In this document: in pieces, positions 60,635 to 64,000 of the stretch
Layout: every line of letters begins with the position of its first letter
Position numbering within the stretch: position 1 is the stretch's first letter
DNA from: Caldithrix abyssi DSM 13497
GTDB lineage: Bacteria; Electryoneota; AABM5-125-24; Hatepunaeales; Hatepunaeaceae
Reading direction: 5' to 3'
Length of the DNA: 64,000 bases
Assembly (NCBI GenBank): GCA_945865405.1
Contig: CAMBDS010000006.1
Coordinates: 44,272-108,271, forward strand
Notes under the pieces: generated by a model
What the model saw: the letters and a program-made list of their open reading frames with translations, nothing else
What the model was told of the DNA's origin: nothing
Databases searched by the model: none
Translations under genes and position numbers: made by a program

Positions 60635-62452
60635 TTATCTGACGAGAACCAGCTTAGTGGTGTTGGTGACGCCGCCAGCATTCATTTTTGCGATGTAAGT
60701 ACCGGCTGAAAGAGCACCAGCCTCCCAGACAAATTCATGAGCGCCTGCGGAAAGCTCGCCATCGACCAACCGGGCAACTTCGCGTCCTGCAAGATCGAAG
60801 ATGGAAAGCTCAACCCGACCAGATGAGGGGAGTTGGGCAACCAATCTTGCAGAGCTGTTGAAAGGGTTGGGATAGGAGGCGGAAAGGTCATACTTCGCGG
60901 GAAGCGGAGTATCTACCGATTCGCCAACACCATTTTCATCGATGACGATGTTGCCGCGAACCTCGCCAGCAGGGAAAGTCGTAGTATGGACATTGACGTA
61001 AGTGTTCTCATGCAGAAAGTCGTCCACGACTCCTTCGCCGGGGAACATCATACCGTCAATAGAGGTCAAGTTCAAGTTCAGTGCGAACATGACGCCGCCG
61101 TTTTCGTCAGCATGGCCACGATGAATGTGGGATGCGGTCGGGAAGGCTGCGGTGTGGCTTCCGGCGAAATAGACAAAGGGATAATCGTCATTTCTGACGA
61201 CAAGGATACCTAAGCCTGATGCAAAAGTTTGGACTCCTTGGCCGGCATTTTCCTGAGCGCCACTCAGCTCGACTTCGACAGAAAATGCGTCGTTCTCTTC
61301 GCCCCCATGAACGTTCTCCAATTTCCCACGGATTTCACCACCGGGGAAAGCAGCGGAGTGAACATTGATATAGAGATTACCTGCTTCGAGATCGTCGATG
61401 TCACGGGAAGACATTATCCAGCGTGTGTTGATCGGGCTGGTGCCACTTGTGAATCCGAAAACGACCGGGCCGTTTTCGTTTGGTGCGCCACGGTGTACAT
61501 GGGCAGCGGTAGCTCCCTCAACGTTGTGGGTGCCATATATCGTCATGGTGTTGCCCATTTCATTCACGAAGCAGACAATGCGACCGGTTGCCTCAGAACC
61601 GGTTCCCTGACCGCCGTTCGCCTGTGCTCCAGTCAGATCAAAGTCAAGCATATTGTTGGGAGCATAATCGTAGAAATTCTGGATGATCTGGCCGCGGGCG
61701 AAGCCTCCAGGGAAAGCCTCAGTGTGAACGTTCACATAGAGCCTGCCTGCCACAAGATCGCTGACATCATCCGGAGTTGGAAACCAGGTCTTGGAACCTT
61801 CTGCTTCAGCGGAGAGACCGAAGACTACCGGTCCGTTCTCACCGACCGCACCGCGATGAATATGCGCCGCGGTTGCGCCTTGGACAAATTGGTTCCATTC
61901 AACTGTGATAACGTCCCTTCCCATACCCAACATAACAGTGTACATACCGAGTGGTATTCCTGCGGTTATGCCTTCAATGCCGCTCTGCCATGGCTGCACG
62001 TAGACCGAGAATGTGATCGCATCGTACAGATCGGATGCTGTTTTCTCCACCTGGCCGCGAATTTCACCGGAAGGGAATGCCTGGGAATGAACATTCACAT
62101 AATAATTTCCTGCATTCAATACCGCCAACTGCGCTTCGGTAATTTGCCATTCGGCGTTGATGGGGCTGGAAGGGCTTGCAAAGCCTAGGACTACGCCGCC
62201 TTCTTCGCCTCGAGCACCGGCGTGAATATGAGCGGCTGTCACGTTTGCGACGTTGTGTTCGCCGTAGATGTTAATGGTACTGGTTTCGTCATGGAAGACG
62301 AAGACAAATGTACCGGTCGCCTCCGAACCCGTACCTGCTCCACCGGCGGCTTGAGTACCATCGAGATGGAATGTCCATGAGGTCTCTGCCTGTGCAATTT
62401 CTACTCCCAAGAGTAGGAGCATTGAGAAAATAGTTCCCATTTTACGGATCAT
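60635..62452 (-). CDS. Secreted protein with four CHRD domains and sorting tail
   Basis: This 605-aa exported protein has a signal peptide ending AQA. Four CHRD (chordin-type) domains of about 120 residues follow, each with GTGSEATG-like turns, AAHIH(A/R)GAxxExGxVxF and YVNVHS/TxxFPxGExRGxx. The family occurs in animals and bacteria. Bacterial members are of unknown function. Residues about 525-605 form the sorting domain (YPNPFNSSARLVAQLPSS ... LVLVR). Copy B of the bipartite element is 160 bp upstream in the same orientation, and a strong terminator follows the gene. Confidence 0.9.
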   Translation of the reverse strand: MIRKMGTIFSMLLLLGVEIAQAETSWTFHLDGTQAAGGAGTGSEATGTFVFVFHDETSTINIYGEHNVANVTAAHIHAGARGEEGGVVLGFASPSSPINAEWQITEAQLAVLNAGNYYVNVHSQAFPSGEIRGQVEKTASDLYDAITFSVYVQPWQSGIEGITAGIPLGMYTVMLGMGRDVITVEWNQFVQGATAAHIHRGAVGENGPVVFGLSAEAEGSKTWFPTPDDVSDLVAGRLYVNVHTEAFPGGFARGQIIQNFYDYAPNNMLDFDLTGAQANGGQGTGSEATGRIVCFVNEMGNTMTIYGTHNVEGATAAHVHRGAPNENGPVVFGFTSGTSPINTRWIMSSRDIDDLEAGNLYINVHSAAFPGGEIRGKLENVHGGEENDAFSVEVELSGAQENAGQGVQTFASGLGILVVRNDDYPFVYFAGSHTAAFPTASHIHRGHADENGGVMFALNLNLTSIDGMMFPGEGVVDDFLHENTYVNVHTTTFPAGEVRGNIVIDENGVGESVDTPLPAKYDLSASYPNPFNSSARLVAQLPSSGRVELSIFDLAGREVARLVDGELSAGAHEFVWEAGALSAGTYIAKMNAGGVTNTTKLVLVR

Positions 62453-62611
62453 ACTTATAAACCTAACTTTAACTTATTGTTACCGGTTCTGCACCGGTGC
62501 TTGTTTGTTAATATCTACGAGCAATGAGAACTTTCGATTGGATCGATGGTTGAAATTCAGCATAATAACGTAAGGATTGAAATTAAAAGGACTTTTCAAG
62601 AGCATTCAAAA

Positions 62612-62701
62612 TTATCGTCACATCTTCACAATCGTCACCGCGTCTTACTGATTGGGGTTTACAGCGATATTTTGAAAATTCTATCTTCACCAACTTCACA
62701 G
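62612..62701 (-). repeat. 90-bp bipartite repeat element, copy B
   Basis: Read on the minus strand, it has the same 20-bp block 1 as 54545-54564 (identical). A 43-bp middle begins with an imperfect AATTTT/AAAAT palindrome. A 27-bp block 2 differs from copy A at one base. It lies in the long upstream region of the CHRD gene (gap 62453-63074, otherwise AT-rich without a credible gene). Confidence 0.8.
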
Positions 62702-62852
62702 TCTGGATCGATTGTTGAGGGAAATAACTTTTTACAGTTGCTAATATACGAAATTAATGCCAAGAATGCAAGTATTATGTTGTTTATTATCGGTAATAAT
62801 AAAAAGAATCGAGTTTAATATCGAGTTAAGTGTATCGGCTTTAATCGAAGAA

Positions 62853-62986
62853 GGGCGGGTTGAAACCCGCCCTCGAGGGATGATAAAGTAGAGCGGACTG
62901 AAAGTCCGCCCTCCAGAAGAGGGCGCGTGCTGAAGCAAGCTTCAGGACTCCATTTAAGAAAGAGCGGACTGAAAGTCCGCCCTCCA
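62853..62986. repeat. Cluster of four short hairpins
   Basis: GGGCGGGT-TGAA-ACCCGCCC is at 62853-62872. The hairpin GCGGACT-GAA-AGTCCGC occurs twice inside an identical 25-mer (62891-62915 and 62962-62986). CTGAAGC-AA-GCTTCAG is at 62930-62945. They lie between cmk and the CHRD gene. The first three share a GAA-type loop. Confidence 0.85.
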
Positions 62987-63074
62987 AACGGCGTGAGAGG
63001 AATAGAGGAAAGTCCCAAATGCTGATGCTTGGTGCTGGCAGAGGAGAGTGTTTGCCAGCGGAACGTCGAAGCTT

Positions 63075-63776
63075 CTAAGGTCTGGTCGAGCCGGAGTAGA
63101 GGCGTGTCCCGAAGCGTTCCGAAGCCACGCGAACGATATTGTTAACCTGGTCGGCGAACAACATGTCTGAAGTGTCGAGAATGATAGCCTCGGCGGCAGG
63201 TTTGAGTGGTGAGTCGTCGCGCTCGGTGTCGCGGCGGTCACGCTCGGCTATTTCGGCTGTCAATTTGGCTAACGACTCCGGTGACTGATCGATACCGAGC
63301 TCCTTGCCACGTCGTAAAGCACGGATTTCAGGGCGGGCGGTCATAAAAACCTTCAGGCCTGCGTTCGGACAAACAGTCGTCCCGATATCTCGGCCTTCTA
63401 TTACCCCGAAACCCCGGGCGGCCCAGTTGCGTTGCATGGCTACCATTTTTCGACGGACTTCAGAGACTTCGCAGACTGGCGAGACGGCAAGGTTGACGTC
63501 TGGTTGACGGATGTCGCTTGTGACGTCGATTCCATCGACCCAGACCTTGACACCACGCTCGGCCTGAGCAAAGGTGATGACGGCTTTATCGACTACTTTT
63601 GCGATAGCGGCAGAGTCCTTCAGGTCAACGCGCTGTTTCAGAGCGGCATATGCGGCGGCGCGGTAGAGCGCACCGGTGTCGAGGTATGGCAGTCCAAGCC
63701 GCCAGGCAACCTGACGGGCGGTGGATGATTTTCCGGCCCCGGCGGGACCGTCGATGGCGATTAGTGGTTGAGGCAT
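63075..63776 (-). CDS. cmk: Cytidylate kinase
   Basis: Cmk phosphorylates CMP and dCMP. The 233-aa protein has the P-loop IAIDGPAGAGKSSTARQVA, the LDTGALYRAAAYAAL substrate loop, VSEVRRKMVAMQR, GVIEGRDIGTTVCPNAGLKVFMTA and DRRDTERDDSPLKPA. It is 22 bp downstream of an S1-domain gene on the same strand. In many bacteria the order is cmk then rpsA, the reverse of what is seen here. Confidence 0.95.
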   Translation of the reverse strand: MPQPLIAIDGPAGAGKSSTARQVAWRLGLPYLDTGALYRAAAYAALKQRVDLKDSAAIAKVVDKAVITFAQAERGVKVWVDGIDVTSDIRQPDVNLAVSPVCEVSEVRRKMVAMQRNWAARGFGVIEGRDIGTTVCPNAGLKVFMTARPEIRALRRGKELGIDQSPESLAKLTAEIAERDRRDTERDDSPLKPAAEAIILDTSDMLFADQVNNIVRVASERFGTRLYSGSTRP

Positions 63777-63798
63777 TGGTGTAATTAAGAATTAATAA

Positions 63799-64000
63799 TT
63801 AGGAGTTAGGAACTGGCGCGACAAGTTTGAGGATAATTTTCTGTTTTTTCTTGCTAAACTCTGTGACACACAGGTTAAGTCGATCTCCCTCTTTCAGTCG
63901 GGATTTTACTTTGCGATAGTCTTTTTCAAGTAGTAAAGAGTTTGGAACAAACGCTTCAACGCCAAGTGGAAGCAAGACTAGCACTCCTCCTCTGAAATTT
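63799..64000 (-). CDS. S1 RNA-binding-domain protein, 5' part outside window (probably ribosomal protein S1)
   Basis: The visible C-terminal 66 residues are an S1 domain: GGVLVLLPLGVEAFVPNS, DYRKVKSRLKEGDRLNLCVTEF and KKKQKIILKL, followed by a short tail. The frame is open to the window edge, so upstream repeats are not seen. A multi-repeat ribosomal protein S1 (rpsA) is likely given adjacency to cmk, but other S1-domain proteins are possible. Confidence 0.75.
   Translation of the reverse strand, partial: NFRGGVLVLLPLGVEAFVPNSLLLEKDYRKVKSRLKEGDRLNLCVTEFSKKKQKIILKLVAPVPNS

Noticed and set aside
61229..62188. 319-codon open frame on the plus strand inside the CHRD gene
   Set aside because: It is antisense to four conserved CHRD repeats, and its residues are just the complement of the repeated codons.
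62546..62818. 90-codon plus-strand frame
   Set aside because: AT-rich, no ribosome-binding site or family similarity, and it covers the bipartite element.

Overview
The window looks like chromosomal DNA from a Gram-negative bacterium of the FCB superphylum or an allied candidate phylum. Three things point there. Several large secreted proteins end in the same Por/type IX-like tail (a YPNPFN-type motif followed by a beta-sandwich of about 80 residues ending in a basic residue). LpxC and FabZ are fused, as in Bacteroidetes and relatives. Outer-membrane lipid A and heptose genes are present. GC content is moderate. I cannot place it at phylum level from this sequence alone. No rRNA, tRNA, CRISPR array, prophage or insertion sequence is visible.

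Layout. 1-8.4 kb: a partial secreted beta-helix protein that starts at TTG, recO with a cysteine-less relative of the spore photoproduct lyase family, an HDOD protein convergent with RNase HI across a perfect palindrome, a solitary adenine-type DNA methyltransferase, and LPS genes (LpxL-like acyltransferase, gmhA). 8.4-14.2 kb (minus strand): a 7Fe-type ferredoxin, a NifU-Mrp fusion, an LTA-synthase-like membrane sulfatase, and a methyltransferase/ATP-grasp fusion. 14.4-24.4 kb (plus strand): an M6 metalloprotease, a secreted SnoaL-like protein, a 50-aa DUF5679 protein, RsgA, a large hybrid PAS/GAF histidine kinase with a VOC protein, and an ECF sigma factor with its putative anti-sigma. 24.5-29.2 kb (minus): ParB without ParA, a nitronate monooxygenase-like protein, a DUF6754 membrane protein, and a methyltransferase overlapping a CruF-like carotenoid gene.

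29.2-39.3 kb (minus) is the least conventional part. It holds a contiguous pair made of a tandem dCTP-deaminase-fold protein and a GNAT-ASCH fusion. It then has a set of uncharacterised membrane proteins around a NYN-LOTUS protein and a second, FN3-containing DUF6754 protein, interrupted by a secreted protein and a DUF2087/DUF4160/DUF2442 cluster with a DUF2087 relic.

39.4-50.2 kb (minus) is an envelope block: hldD, a DUF3108 protein, a polyprenyl-phosphate sugar transferase, a GT4 glycosyltransferase, uppP, a TPR/periplasmic-binding protein, guaA, surE and lpxC-fabZ, many of them overlapping. 50.4-54.5 kb has two secreted proteins separated by a dense field of small hairpins. 54.7-60.4 kb (minus) is a tRNA-modification and translation group: a PP-loop sulfurtransferase, a small unknown protein, QueH, a cysteine-desulfurase-like protein lacking the PLP lysine, a HIT protein and an EF-G paralogue. 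60.6-64 kb holds a four-repeat CHRD secreted protein, hairpin repeats, cmk and the 3' end of an S1-domain gene.

The most notable non-coding signal is a 90-bp bipartite element present twice (54545-54634 and, inverted, 62612-62701). It has two conserved blocks, 20 and 27 bp, separated by exactly 43 bp of mostly different sequence. Both copies lie just upstream of genes for secreted sorted proteins.
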